Source: an uncultured Prevotella sp.
GTDB taxonomy: Bacteria > Bacteroidota > Bacteroidia > Bacteroidales > Bacteroidaceae
Direction: 5' to 3'
Assembly (NCBI GenBank): GCA_945875635.1
Contig: CAMCLD010000005.1
Coordinates: 1-64,000 of the forward strand
Length of the DNA: 64,000 nucleotides
The first letter of the stretch is position 1. Every line of letters begins with the position of its first letter. A program made the translations under genes and the position numbers. The notes beneath the pieces were generated by a model that worked only from the letters and a program-made list of their open reading frames with translations, had not been told where the DNA came from and did not search any database. This document shows positions 26,587 to 35,306 of the stretch, one piece after another.

Positions 26587-29500
26587 TCAGAACCTTACCT
26601 TAAGTCCAAGGGTATATATTCTCTGTGAAGGATAACGTCCGTTGTCCAGTCCCTGAAGGAGCACGCTCTGACCAATGGAGCCAAGCTCTGGGTCATAACC
26701 GTCATAACCGGTTATGGTGAAGACATTCTGGATGTTTCCATATACCTGAACCCAGTCGAGACCAACAGGTGAGAGCCACTTCTTAGGTAGGTTGTATGCC
26801 AATGAGAGGGTTTTGAGTCTGAGATATGAGCCATCCTCAACGAAGCGGGAACTGATACGGTTGTTGTCGTTACGGCTTGAACCAGCTGCACTGATGCGTT
26901 GTATCTTAGCTTCTTCTGGATTGGCAACATAGACATTGGTTATGTCAAGTGCAGAGCCTTCTGGATCCTTAAGTTGAACATCAGCATAATAGTTTGCTTC
27001 ACTCATCAGGTTACCCCAAACCAATGGGTCTGTATGTTTCTGACGGAGCACATTATATACATCATTGCCTACACTTCCGTTGAAGAAGAATGACAGTTCG
27101 AAATTCTTCCAAGTTATAACATTATTGATGCCGAAGGTGAAGTCCGGATTAGGGTCACCAATAACCTTACGGTCGCTCTCGGTTATCATTCCGTCACCAT
27201 TGACATCCTCGAAGATATAGTCTCCAACCCAAACGCTGTTAGTAGCAATGTCATAAGTCTTCCATGTCTTGGTGGACGAGTCGTACTCAGCAGGACGTGC
27301 AACAGGAATCTTCTGTCCATTGGCATCAATCATGAACTCACCAAGAGAATTCTTCTTGTAGAAATCATCCTCACATGTGAACATGCCTATGACATTATAT
27401 CCATAGAACTGTCCAACTGGAGAACCTACCTGAGATATAGTATATGTGTCATTGCCTATTGTTCCGAAGAGTGCAGCGCTCTCACTGTTGAGCTTTGTAA
27501 TCTTGTTGCGGTTGAGAGAGAAGGTGATACCTGTACGCCACTGCAAGTCTTTGTTAGATATGTTGACAGTGTTGAGAGTGAACTCGACTCCCTTGTTCTC
27601 AATTGCACCAGTGTTCACCCATGGTGCAGAGATTCCCATATAGTCATTGTTGACAATGTAGGAAGGAAGAGAAGCCTGCATAAGCAGATTGTCAGTCTTC
27701 TTCAGATAAGCGTCAACTATAAACTCTATTCTGTTGTCGAGGAAAGAAAGGTCAAGACCTACGTTATATGCCTTCGTTTCCTCCCATTTAAGGTTAGGAT
27801 TGGAGAAATTGCCGTTGTAGAAACCTGTACCCCATGCTGTGGAGATACTTGCCATTGTGGTTCCGTATGCATAGCTGCTTGCATTCTGGTTACCGACGAT
27901 ACCCCAGCCTAAACGCAGTTTGGCATTGTTAATCCATTTAACCTTTTCCATGAATTTCTCCTGGGTGATACGCCATGCCAACGCTGCTGATGGGAAATAA
28001 CCCCAGCGATTGTCTGGTCCGAAGTTTGAGGAACCATCGGCACGCATCGTGAAGGTAAGAAGATAGCGATCCAGAAGATTATAGTTTAGTCGCCCATACC
28101 ATGACTCGATAGCCCAGTCTGAACCCTGTTCGTTATTTGTTGCTGTCGAAGCGTCTCCTACAGCAAGACTATGTATAGCGTCAGAGATATATCCCTTACG
28201 ACCTGCTGACATGTTCCACCAACTGCTCTCCTGGCTCTCATGTCCTGCCATAACCTGGAACTTATGTCCCTTCCATGGCTGGAAATCGTATGTTGCATAT
28301 TGCTTGAATGATGTATAGACACTATTGCTGGAGGTACGGGTTAGCTGTGACTCGTTCTTCACTGTTCCATACTCATATTCTGGACTGAAATAGTTTGACT
28401 TACCCCATGAACGGCTACCACCATATTCAACTCTTACGGTAAGTCCCTTAATAGGAGTGATGTTGGCATAGAAGTTATAGTCCAACTGCTGGTTACGTCT
28501 GTTGTTCTCTTTCATCTGAGCCTCAAACAACGGGTTTGAGTAATAAGTGGCAAACTCGTTAGTCTGGGCAAAGCCATAACTTCCATCCGGATTCTTTGGT
28601 GCCACATCAGGGAACTGGCTCAATGCAGTGCTGATAACATTGGCATCATCGAATGTTATTATCTGTTTGGTGTTGGCAAAATAGCCATTCATTCCAACCT
28701 TGAGCCACTTATTAACCTCAGTGTCGAAGTTGGCGCGGAAGGAAGCACGATCGAAGCCAGAACCAACACCAATACCATCCTGACTAAGATAGCCACCTGA
28801 AAGAGAATAGTGCATTGCTTGGTTTCCACCACTGATATTCAGCTGGTGGTTGTGCATGAATGCCGTGCGGAACAGTTCATCCTGCCAGTCAGTTCCATCG
28901 GTAAGGAGGTTCATGTCCTTATAGTCTTCACGCTCACCCCATCCGAAGATACTTGCACGGACATTGTAGAATCTTGCATATTCAGGCAGGTTCATGACAT
29001 CAAGGGTTTTTGGTAGCTGCTGCCATCCAACATATCCTTCATAAGTCACCTTTGGCTTGCCTTCTTCTCCGCGTTTCGTAGTGATGAGAACAACACCATT
29101 CGACGCTCTCGAACCATAGATAGCTGTTGCGGATGCATCCTTAAGTACCTCAATAGATGTAATGTCCGACGGGTTGAGAGTACTCATGACACTTGTATTG
29201 TCTGAAGTCTGTCCCGACATGGCGATACCGTCAACAACATAAAGAGGCTCATTGCCGTTAAGGGAGTTGACACCACGTATCTGAACCGATATACCACCAC
29301 CAGGAGCACCTGAGTTCTGCATAACCTGCACACCGGCAATACGTCCCTGCATGGCCTGCTCAAGTGAGGTGTTCACACCTTGCTTAATCTGCTCCTCATT
29401 GATGGAAGCAACAGAACCAGTAAGGTCAGAGCGTTTCATAACACCATAACCTACGACCACAACCTCGCTGAGTGAATGGGCATCCTCTGACAATGCAATG

Positions 29501-29808
29501 TCAAGTTTCTTGGAACCATTCACCTTCACGTTCTTTGTCGTGTAACCAATATAGGACACTTCAAGCATCTGCCCATTTTTGGCAGCAACTGTGAAATTAC
29601 CATCCAAATCGGTCACAGCTCCAGACTTGGAGCCTTTAAGCTTAATGGTTGCACCAATGATTGGCTCACCAGTGTTGGCATCGGTCACAGTACCGGAAAC
29701 GTTCATTTCCTGTGCGAAAGCCGCAATAGGGAGCATCATCATCAGTAGCAGCACAAGACGCAGGCAATGCCTTAGCGTTTGCGCAGAGATAATGTTCTTG
29801 ATGATCAT
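26587..29808 (-). CDS. SusC/RagA family TonB-dependent outer-membrane transporter
   Basis: This 1073-residue outer-membrane receptor imports oligosaccharides using energy from TonB. After the signal peptide (about residues 1-32) comes a carboxypeptidase-regulatory-like domain (NVSGTVTDANTGEPIIGATI). The TonB box region and SusC signature (EVVVVGYGVMKRSDLTGSV, near residue 115), the plug domain with PLYVVDGI, and a large beta-barrel ending in LGLKVRF with the final Phe follow. The pairing with SusD immediately downstream is diagnostic of a polysaccharide-utilisation locus. A terminator at 29994-30037 isolates it from the upstream gene, so it needs its own promoter in the 185-bp leader region, where I could not fix a clear -7 box. 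Confidence 0.97.
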   Translation of the reverse strand: MIIKNIISAQTLRHCLRLVLLLMMMLPIAAFAQEMNVSGTVTDANTGEPIIGATIKLKGSKSGAVTDLDGNFTVAAKNGQMLEVSYIGYTTKNVKVNGSKKLDIALSEDAHSLSEVVVVGYGVMKRSDLTGSVASINEEQIKQGVNTSLEQAMQGRIAGVQVMQNSGAPGGGISVQIRGVNSLNGNEPLYVVDGIAMSGQTSDNTSVMSTLNPSDITSIEVLKDASATAIYGSRASNGVVLITTKRGEEGKPKVTYEGYVGWQQLPKTLDVMNLPEYARFYNVRASIFGWGEREDYKDMNLLTDGTDWQDELFRTAFMHNHQLNISGGNQAMHYSLSGGYLSQDGIGVGSGFDRASFRANFDTEVNKWLKVGMNGYFANTKQIITFDDANVISTALSQFPDVAPKNPDGSYGFAQTNEFATYYSNPLFEAQMKENNRRNQQLDYNFYANITPIKGLTVRVEYGGSRSWGKSNYFSPEYEYGTVKNESQLTRTSSNSVYTSFKQYATYDFQPWKGHKFQVMAGHESQESSWWNMSAGRKGYISDAIHSLAVGDASTATNNEQGSDWAIESWYGRLNYNLLDRYLLTFTMRADGSSNFGPDNRWGYFPSAALAWRITQEKFMEKVKWINNAKLRLGWGIVGNQNASSYAYGTTMASISTAWGTGFYNGNFSNPNLKWEETKAYNVGLDLSFLDNRIEFIVDAYLKKTDNLLMQASLPSYIVNNDYMGISAPWVNTGAIENKGVEFTLNTVNISNKDLQWRTGITFSLNRNKITKLNSESAALFGTIGNDTYTISQVGSPVGQFYGYNVIGMFTCEDDFYKKNSLGEFMIDANGQKIPVARPAEYDSSTKTWKTYDIATNSVWVGDYIFEDVNGDGMITESDRKVIGDPNPDFTFGINNVITWKNFELSFFFNGSVGNDVYNVLRQKHTDPLVWGNLMSEANYYADVQLKDPEGSALDITNVYVANPEEAKIQRISAAGSSRNDNNRISSRFVEDGSYLRLKTLSLAYNLPKKWLSPVGLDWVQVYGNIQNVFTITGYDGYDPELGSIGQSVLLQGLDNGRYPSQRIYTLGLKVRF

Positions 29809-29993
29809 AAATCTTGTTTGTTAATTATTAGTTTTTATATATGTTTCAGTTAGGTTTCTTTCGTATATATCATGAATGTGGAATCCATTCCTTTTCCTGC
29901 AACAATTAGGTTTTAATAGTGACACATCCGTGTCTCCCTCCTCTTCATTTACGCTTCTACTGTGCCTGTGTTTTTACAAGAAGAAAGATAATA

Positions 29994-30037
29994 ATAAGAA
30001 AAATTCAGGGGGAGAAACATCATTACGCCCCCTGAAT
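29994..30037 (-). terminator. Intrinsic terminator between the 30064 gene and susC
   Basis: attcaggggg and ccccctgaat are perfect 10-bp arms (30003-30012 with 30028-30037), followed on the minus strand by tttttctt. The 29809-29993 stretch beyond it is the susC leader; no other feature is recognised there. Confidence 0.9.
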
Positions 30038-30063
30038 TGTATTGTAGGTTCTGTCAACAACCA

Positions 30064-31041
30064 TTATTTGTTGAAGAACTTATTGCCATTCTGAATTACG
30101 ATGCCTTTGTATGACTTGTCAACCATCTGACCTGCAAGGTTGTACATGGCACCATTGTTGAGGGGCTTGTTTGATGTCTCAATGGTATTGATTGCATCAG
30201 GGTCAGAACTCTGATTCGTAAGAGTAACCTTATTCAATATCACGCCATATCCCTGTACACGCAAACCTTTAGCTTTAAGTTTAGCCAAGTCCTCTGCATT
30301 TAGGGTAATGCTATAAGTTGTTGCCTCTGCTGGCAACTCTTTACAAGAGTATTCATTAATATCATTGGCATTACTTGTCAAAACTGTCTGATCACCTTCT
30401 ATAATAGTCTTCAGCTGCCAGTACTCAGCATTGGCAACATCCTCAGTAAAATAGAAATCCAACTTTGGAGACTTGTCCTCTTTTGCTTTGGCAAATTTCA
30501 TTGCAGAAAGTAACAAAGTTTTATTCCAGTCCCACTTAGTTCCAAGATCATTCTCGCCTTCCCATAAAACGATTGGAGTGCCGTCAACTGTCTCTACAGC
30601 TTCCGTTAGATAAACACGGCTTACCTTCACAACATCACCAACAGCCTTTCCCTGAACAGCCAATTGTTTAACTGACTTTACCGATTCCAAAGTAGGATCA
30701 AAGTCAACTTCAACTTTAGTAGTAGTTGTTGTATTAGTAAAAGACTGCTCTGCTATTGCATTACCTTTGGCATCATTGAAATAGACCTTGCCCCAATCAT
30801 TATTGTAGCTTTCCAGCACTACAGTAAGTTTGTTATAAGCAGACCAATCTTGAGGAGTATCCCAACCTGTTGATATGGCTCCATACCCACCTGTTATCTC
30901 ACCTGTCAGAATTCCATCCGCATAAGATGTTGTTGAACTCCAACCCCATCCCCATCCGTCAAGAGGAATATCAACTTCTGTCTGGGCATTAACACCAAAT
31001 GCCATAAGCATTGCTGCTACAAGAGTAAAGATTTTTTTCAT
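30064..31041 (-). CDS. Secreted two-domain beta-sandwich protein with C-terminal tail motif
   Basis: I do not recognise a named family. The 325 residues begin with a signal peptide (VNAQ, about 1-19). Two regions resemble carbohydrate-binding beta-sandwiches: one at about 22-150 starting with the aromatic run DGWGWGWSS, and one at about 155-275 (IVLWEGENDLGTKWDW). The C-terminus MYNLAGQMVDKSYKGIVIQNGNKFFNK resembles the end of the BspA-like protein at 49424 and the tails often seen in Prevotella secreted proteins. A role in binding mannan outside the cell or in the periplasm is likely from its place between GH5_7 and SusC. It has its own promoter with the shared box. Confidence 0.6.
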   Translation of the reverse strand: MKKIFTLVAAMLMAFGVNAQTEVDIPLDGWGWGWSSTTSYADGILTGEITGGYGAISTGWDTPQDWSAYNKLTVVLESYNNDWGKVYFNDAKGNAIAEQSFTNTTTTTKVEVDFDPTLESVKSVKQLAVQGKAVGDVVKVSRVYLTEAVETVDGTPIVLWEGENDLGTKWDWNKTLLLSAMKFAKAKEDKSPKLDFYFTEDVANAEYWQLKTIIEGDQTVLTSNANDINEYSCKELPAEATTYSITLNAEDLAKLKAKGLRVQGYGVILNKVTLTNQSSDPDAINTIETSNKPLNNGAMYNLAGQMVDKSYKGIVIQNGNKFFNK

Positions 31042-31136
31042 AATTAATTTGGTTTAAATAGTTATTAATAATGTTTATTGAGTTTAAATCACTCTAAGCA
31101 TACAAAGTCAAAACAACACCACTTTTCTTTCGTTTG

Positions 31137-31193
31137 CAAAGTTATTGCAAAAATGTGAGAAACATTGATACTATTTTGACCTATATCAATATT
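31137..31193 (-). promoter_or_regulatory. Promoter of the 30064 gene with shared activator-like box
   Basis: On the minus strand the -7 box is TAACTTTG (31137-31144). A segment ggtcaaaatagtatcaa lies 20 bp upstream (31165-31181), at the same distance as in the CE7 promoter. An inverted pair TTGATA/TATCAA spans the box. There is no TTTG at -33. The box ends just beside the GH5_7 stop codon. Confidence 0.6.
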
Positions 31194-32484
31194 ATTTTAC
31201 TCTATTGCTTGCCTGTCTCATCCTTTCCACCTGTCCAGCTATTATTGCAAGGGTAGAGATGTCTGTGGAGAAAACACTGTTCAATCCCTGCGCCTCCTGT
31301 GCAGGATCACCTGTATAGTCATCGCCAACTTGCCACTGCTCATGCTTTGGTTTGGCAAAGCCTCCCCATCCCCAGAAATTACATCCAGCGAACAGTCCGC
31401 CGCGCTCTGCATTGTCGGCAACTAATGAGAACACATATTTATAATAGCCGTCACGTCCTTGCGTTGTCGATTCAGTAGAGAAAGAAAATCCATCTCTCGG
31501 ATATCCGAATTCCTCCATCACAAGAGGTTTGTCAAGACGTTGGCATATAGCTAAATGCTTGTCTATATACTCACGTGTGTTGTCACATGCCTTTGGCAGG
31601 TCTTCAATGAGGTGGTCGGGGCGAGCCCAGCTCCAGTTGTATGGCCAAAGATGAATATTGCAATAGCTTATGTTCCTGTCCTTGCATATCGCCTCATAGA
31701 ATCCATAATCACCCTCGCATCCCCATGCGCCTTCACTGCCAATGCTTATAAGGTGGTTCTTGTCGATAGCCCTAATGAGTGCTGAGGCTTCAGAAAGCCA
31801 TTTCTTGAATGCGGGAAGTGCTTCTTTTGAGAATGCTCTTGGCTCATTACCTATCTGCCATGACATAATAGCCGGATCGTCAACATATCTTCTGCCTGTA
31901 TATCTGTTTGTCCTACTTAGAATAAACCTCACATAGTCATAAAATAGTTTATGAGCTTTCTCGCATGTGGCATATTTTGATACGAAGTCCATGTATGCGG
32001 TATATCCAGCCTCATTTGGTCTTGGAGCTTTCCCCATTCCCGCATGTTCCAGATAGAAGCCATATCCTCCACTCCATTCCCACGAGTTGTTTAGATAGAG
32101 TACTGCAAGCATGTTTCTTTTGCCCATCTCCATCAACAGGAAATCAAGACCGGCAAGAATGGTGTCGTTGTAAACGCCAGGAGCAACCTGAAGAGTAGGC
32201 TCAACCTTTGTAGTCACACCTCTTTCCCCGTCACTTCCAACAAGTATCCTAAGATTGTCTATTCCTGCTTTCTTGAGGGCATCAAGCTCAGCGCAAAGTC
32301 GCTTTCTGTCTCCACCCTGTCCCTCAGAGCCAAGTATGGCACCATACCAGAAATTGGTACCTACATAATAATATGGTGTGTTGTTTCTCCAGAACTTGCC
32401 GTCTTTCACTTTGACAAATGAAGACTGCGAGAATAAGGCTGTTGCCATCATCAGGATTACTGTGGTTAATAGAATACGTCTCAT
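31192..32484 (-). CDS. Endo-beta-1,4-mannanase (GH5_7)
   Basis: This 430-residue secreted mannanase of GH5 subfamily 7 cuts internal beta-1,4-mannosidic bonds. A signal peptide (about residues 1-20, LFSQ) has no lipobox. The N-terminal FVKVKDGKFWRNNTPYYYVGTNFWYGA is typical of the subfamily. The acid/base glutamate is in WQIGNEPRA and the nucleophile in LVMEEFGYPRDG, with IHLWPYNWSW in between. A -7 box lies about 44 bp upstream of the start, and a terminator lies between it and the sugar porter gene, so it is probably its own transcription unit or reads into the 30064 gene. It complements the GH26 enzymes. Confidence 0.95.
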   Translation of the reverse strand: MRRILLTTVILMMATALFSQSSFVKVKDGKFWRNNTPYYYVGTNFWYGAILGSEGQGGDRKRLCAELDALKKAGIDNLRILVGSDGERGVTTKVEPTLQVAPGVYNDTILAGLDFLLMEMGKRNMLAVLYLNNSWEWSGGYGFYLEHAGMGKAPRPNEAGYTAYMDFVSKYATCEKAHKLFYDYVRFILSRTNRYTGRRYVDDPAIMSWQIGNEPRAFSKEALPAFKKWLSEASALIRAIDKNHLISIGSEGAWGCEGDYGFYEAICKDRNISYCNIHLWPYNWSWARPDHLIEDLPKACDNTREYIDKHLAICQRLDKPLVMEEFGYPRDGFSFSTESTTQGRDGYYKYVFSLVADNAERGGLFAGCNFWGWGGFAKPKHEQWQVGDDYTGDPAQEAQGLNSVFSTDISTLAIIAGQVERMRQASNRVK

Positions 32485-32527
32485 TATATATATTGTAATT
32501 TATGGTATTGGTAATAGTTTATGGGTG

Positions 32528-32535
32528 CAAAAATA
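32528..32535 (-). promoter_or_regulatory. Probable -7 box of the GH5_7 gene
   Basis: The minus strand reads TATTTTTG, matching TAnnTTTG, 44 bp before the ATG. The shared box of the other two promoters was not found at the same spacing here. Confidence 0.45.
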
Positions 32536-32538
32536 ACA

Positions 32539-32576
32539 AAAAAATATCACATTCGAGTTTGAATGTGATATTTTTT
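32539..32576. terminator. Bidirectional terminator hairpin behind the sugar porter
   Basis: aaaaaatatcacattc and gaatgtgatatttttt form a perfect 16-bp stem with a 6-base loop and A/T tracts on both sides. It lies 57 bp past the sugar porter stop codon on the minus strand. Confidence 0.85.
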
Positions 32577-32632
32577 ATTCAACAAGCTAAAAAATGTGTC
32601 GCCTATGTCTGGGAAAGCCACAAACCACATCG

Positions 32633-34111
32633 CTAACGTTTGTTCCTTTCATTCCACAGCTGGGTCATATCCTCAAGGGTCTTACCTTTTGTCTCTGGTA
32701 CAAGACGCCATACAAAGAGTGCTGCGCCGACACAAATCAAGCCGTAGAGTCCATACGTGAACCAGTGTCCGAAATCATCGCCTGGCTGTAGATGCATGTT
32801 GAACATAGGCACGAAAGTAGAGCTTACTATGAAATTGAATATCCACTGGAATGCCACGGCTATTGCCACAGCTGCTCCACGGATGGTGTTAGGGAATATC
32901 TCAGCTATGAGAACCCAGCAGATAGGTCCCCATGAGAACATGAAGGACGCACTATATACCATTATACTGAGCATGGTCACAAGACTCAGACTCTCATTGC
33001 CAAATGTGACGGCAACGCCGAATGCTCCAATAGCCATTCCTATGGAACCAACGATAAGCAAAGGCTTCCTGCCAAGTTTCTCAACTGTAAATACAGCCAC
33101 AAGGGTGAACAATATGTTCACGACACCCATTACAACCGTATTTACCATTGGGTCTGTCATTCCCATATCACCAAAGATGCGGGGAGCATAGTAAAGCACG
33201 GCGTTAATGCCGACTGCCTGCTGGAAGACACTGAGCATGATACCTATGAAGATACACATGAAACCGTATGTCATCAGGCGTTCTGTCTTGACGGTGATAG
33301 TATTCTTTATATCATGGAGTATGCTGTCGGCATTGGCAAAGCCATTGATACGACCAAGTATCTCTCTTGCCTTATCGTCATGTCCAGACATAACAAGATA
33401 GCGTGGTGTCTCGGGAACGAAACAAATCAAGATGGCGAACAATCCAGCCGGTACCATCTCGCTGCCAAACATGTATCTCCATCCAGTAGCGATAGTCCAA
33501 GGGTCACTGCCTGCCGCAACTTTGCTAAAACCTTGTCCTATTTGCTCTATCACAGGGTTGGTATGTTCTCCCAGAATGATAAAATTGACAAAATACACCA
33601 CAAGCTGACCAAAGATGATGGCGAACTGGTTCCATGACACGAGCATACCACGGATATTTGACGGTGCTACTTCGCCAATATACATTGGGCAGATAGCAGA
33701 GGCGAGACCAACTCCCACGCCACCTATAACACGATAGATGTTGAATACCACAAGCAGGTCAAACGATGGTTTTCCATGCTCGAAGAACAGAAACTCGGGA
33801 TTCATGCTGCCATAAGCAGAAATGAAGAAGAGGATACCTGCGATGATAAGCGACTTCTTTCTTCCCAGATTTGTGGCAAGCATACCGGACAAAGCACTAC
33901 CAATAATACAGCCTATAAGGGCAGAACTGGAGGAAAAGCCATGGAAATAGTCTGTGTACTGAAAATCGGAGGCTCCAAGAAAGAAAGCCTGTAGTCCTTT
34001 CTCTGCTCCTGAGATAACGGCTGTGTCGTAGCCAAATAACAGGCCACCGAGCACAGCGACCATCACAATTGAAATAAGGTAGGCTTTGCTACCTGTCTGT
34101 TGGTTGTCCAT
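32633..34111 (-). CDS. MFS sugar porter (XylE/GalP-like)
   Basis: This 492-residue inner-membrane proton symporter is of the sugar porter family. All hallmark motifs are visible: GYDTAVISGAE in helix 1, LGRKKSL between helices 2 and 3, PETPRYLV at the end of the first half, the GRKPLL loop, and PETKGKTLE at the C-terminus. It should import a monosaccharide such as mannose, glucose or xylose. It is the outermost gene of the mannan region, closes with a strong terminator and has its own -7 box, so it is a single-gene unit. A role in taking up mannose, glucose or galactose freed from glucomannan is inferred. It is divergent from metF. Confidence 0.93.
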   Translation of the reverse strand: MDNQQTGSKAYLISIVMVAVLGGLLFGYDTAVISGAEKGLQAFFLGASDFQYTDYFHGFSSSSALIGCIIGSALSGMLATNLGRKKSLIIAGILFFISAYGSMNPEFLFFEHGKPSFDLLVVFNIYRVIGGVGVGLASAICPMYIGEVAPSNIRGMLVSWNQFAIIFGQLVVYFVNFIILGEHTNPVIEQIGQGFSKVAAGSDPWTIATGWRYMFGSEMVPAGLFAILICFVPETPRYLVMSGHDDKAREILGRINGFANADSILHDIKNTITVKTERLMTYGFMCIFIGIMLSVFQQAVGINAVLYYAPRIFGDMGMTDPMVNTVVMGVVNILFTLVAVFTVEKLGRKPLLIVGSIGMAIGAFGVAVTFGNESLSLVTMLSIMVYSASFMFSWGPICWVLIAEIFPNTIRGAAVAIAVAFQWIFNFIVSSTFVPMFNMHLQPGDDFGHWFTYGLYGLICVGAALFVWRLVPETKGKTLEDMTQLWNERNKR

Positions 34112-34193
34112 AAGATTTGAATGTTTTTTGTTTTAGTTTGTTTTATCTTGTCATTTGTGTCAAAAGGAATCAGCATGTTGCTTTTTCACCATG

Positions 34194-34201
34194 CAAAGGT
34201 A
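34194..34201 (-). promoter_or_regulatory. Probable -7 box of the sugar porter gene
   Basis: The minus strand reads TACCTTTG, 83 bp before the ATG. A segment loosely like the shared mannan box (tgagattattttag on the plus strand) is directly upstream, but at a different spacing. Confidence 0.5.
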
Positions 34202-34285
34202 TTGAGATTATTTTAGTCATCCAAATCAAATCATTACAAAATTCAAATAATGTGACAAAAAAAAGCAGGAAAGGATATTTTTTCG

Positions 34286-34293
34286 TATCTTTG
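34286..34293 (+). promoter_or_regulatory. Probable -7 box of metF
   Basis: TATCTTTG matches TAnnTTTG, 57 bp before the metF ATG. The -33 region is A-rich without a clear TTTG. Confidence 0.5.
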
Positions 34294-34349
34294 CAAAATA
34301 TTTATGACATTGAGAGACATGTCATTCTATTAAACAAGCAACCATTAGC

Positions 34350-35306
34350 ATGAGCATAACCAACATATTCAACAAGGACAGCAATAAGAGACATTTCTCA
34401 TTCGAAGTCCTCCCACCTCTTAAAGGCAATGGGACGAAAGCCCTTTTCAACACCATTGACAAGTTGAAAGAGTTCAATCCTTCATACATCAACATTACTA
34501 CCCACCACAGCGAGTATGTGTATAAGGAAAGAGAAGATGGACTCCTTGAAAGGTCACGCATAAGAAGACGTCCTGGTACGATAGCCATAGCGGCTGCCAT
34601 ACAACAACGATACGGCATTCCTGTGGTTCCTCATATAATATGCAGCGGAGCCACCATTGAGGATATAGAATACGAACTGATAGACCTTCAGTTCCTCGGC
34701 ATCAGCAATGTTCTCTTGCTCAGAGGAGACAAGGCAAAGGAGGACAGTCGCTTCAAACCTACAAAGGGAGGACACGAGCATACTACAGACCTCATAAGAC
34801 AAGTTGTGAAGTTCAATGATGGTTTCTTTGCTGATGGCACACCCATCAAGAACCGCGAGGAGTCATTTGATTTTGGTGTTGCTTGCTATCCCGAGAAGCA
34901 TGAGGAGGCACCAAACATAGAACAGGACATCAAACACCTTGTTGAGAAACAGGAACTGGGAGCAGAATATGCTGTAACGCAGCTCTTCTTCGACAATCAT
35001 AAATTCTACGACTTCGTGGCTATGGCGAGAAAAGCCGGTGTAACGATACCAATCATTCCCGGAATAAAGCCATTTGCAAAAATGTCACAACTTACTATTG
35101 TTCCAAAGACTTTCCATTGTGACATTCCACAGGAACTTGCTTCACTCGCCCTAAGATGCAAGACAGACGACGAAGCGAAGCAATTGGGCATAGAATGGGC
35201 AACAAGACAGGTGAAAGACTTATACGAACATGGTTTCAATAATGTACATTTCTATACCGTCTCAGCTGTTGACAGCGTGCACGAGGTGATAAAAAGGCTA
35301 TTATGA
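34350..35306 (+). CDS. metF: 5,10-methylenetetrahydrofolate reductase
   Basis: MetF reduces methylenetetrahydrofolate to 5-methyltetrahydrofolate, the methyl donor for methionine synthesis; it is a cytoplasmic FAD enzyme. The 318 residues show the TIM-barrel family pattern: HFSFEVLPPLKG at the start, FNPSYINITTHHS, a central VLLLRGDKA strand, the DFGVACYPEKHEEAPN active-site block, TQLFFDNHKFYDF, and IPGIKPF near residue 230. The length is slightly above the E. coli enzyme. It overlaps the next gene by four bases (ATGA), so metF and holB are translationally coupled. No methionine genes are next to it. Confidence 0.96.
   Translation: MSITNIFNKDSNKRHFSFEVLPPLKGNGTKALFNTIDKLKEFNPSYINITTHHSEYVYKEREDGLLERSRIRRRPGTIAIAAAIQQRYGIPVVPHIICSGATIEDIEYELIDLQFLGISNVLLLRGDKAKEDSRFKPTKGGHEHTTDLIRQVVKFNDGFFADGTPIKNREESFDFGVACYPEKHEEAPNIEQDIKHLVEKQELGAEYAVTQLFFDNHKFYDFVAMARKAGVTIPIIPGIKPFAKMSQLTIVPKTFHCDIPQELASLALRCKTDDEAKQLGIEWATRQVKDLYEHGFNNVHFYTVSAVDSVHEVIKRLL

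Noticed and set aside
29894-29935. A third copy of the mannan promoter box before susC
   Set aside because: A loosely similar sequence (ggttttaatagtgaca) is present, but in the opposite orientation and without a -7 box at the right distance.
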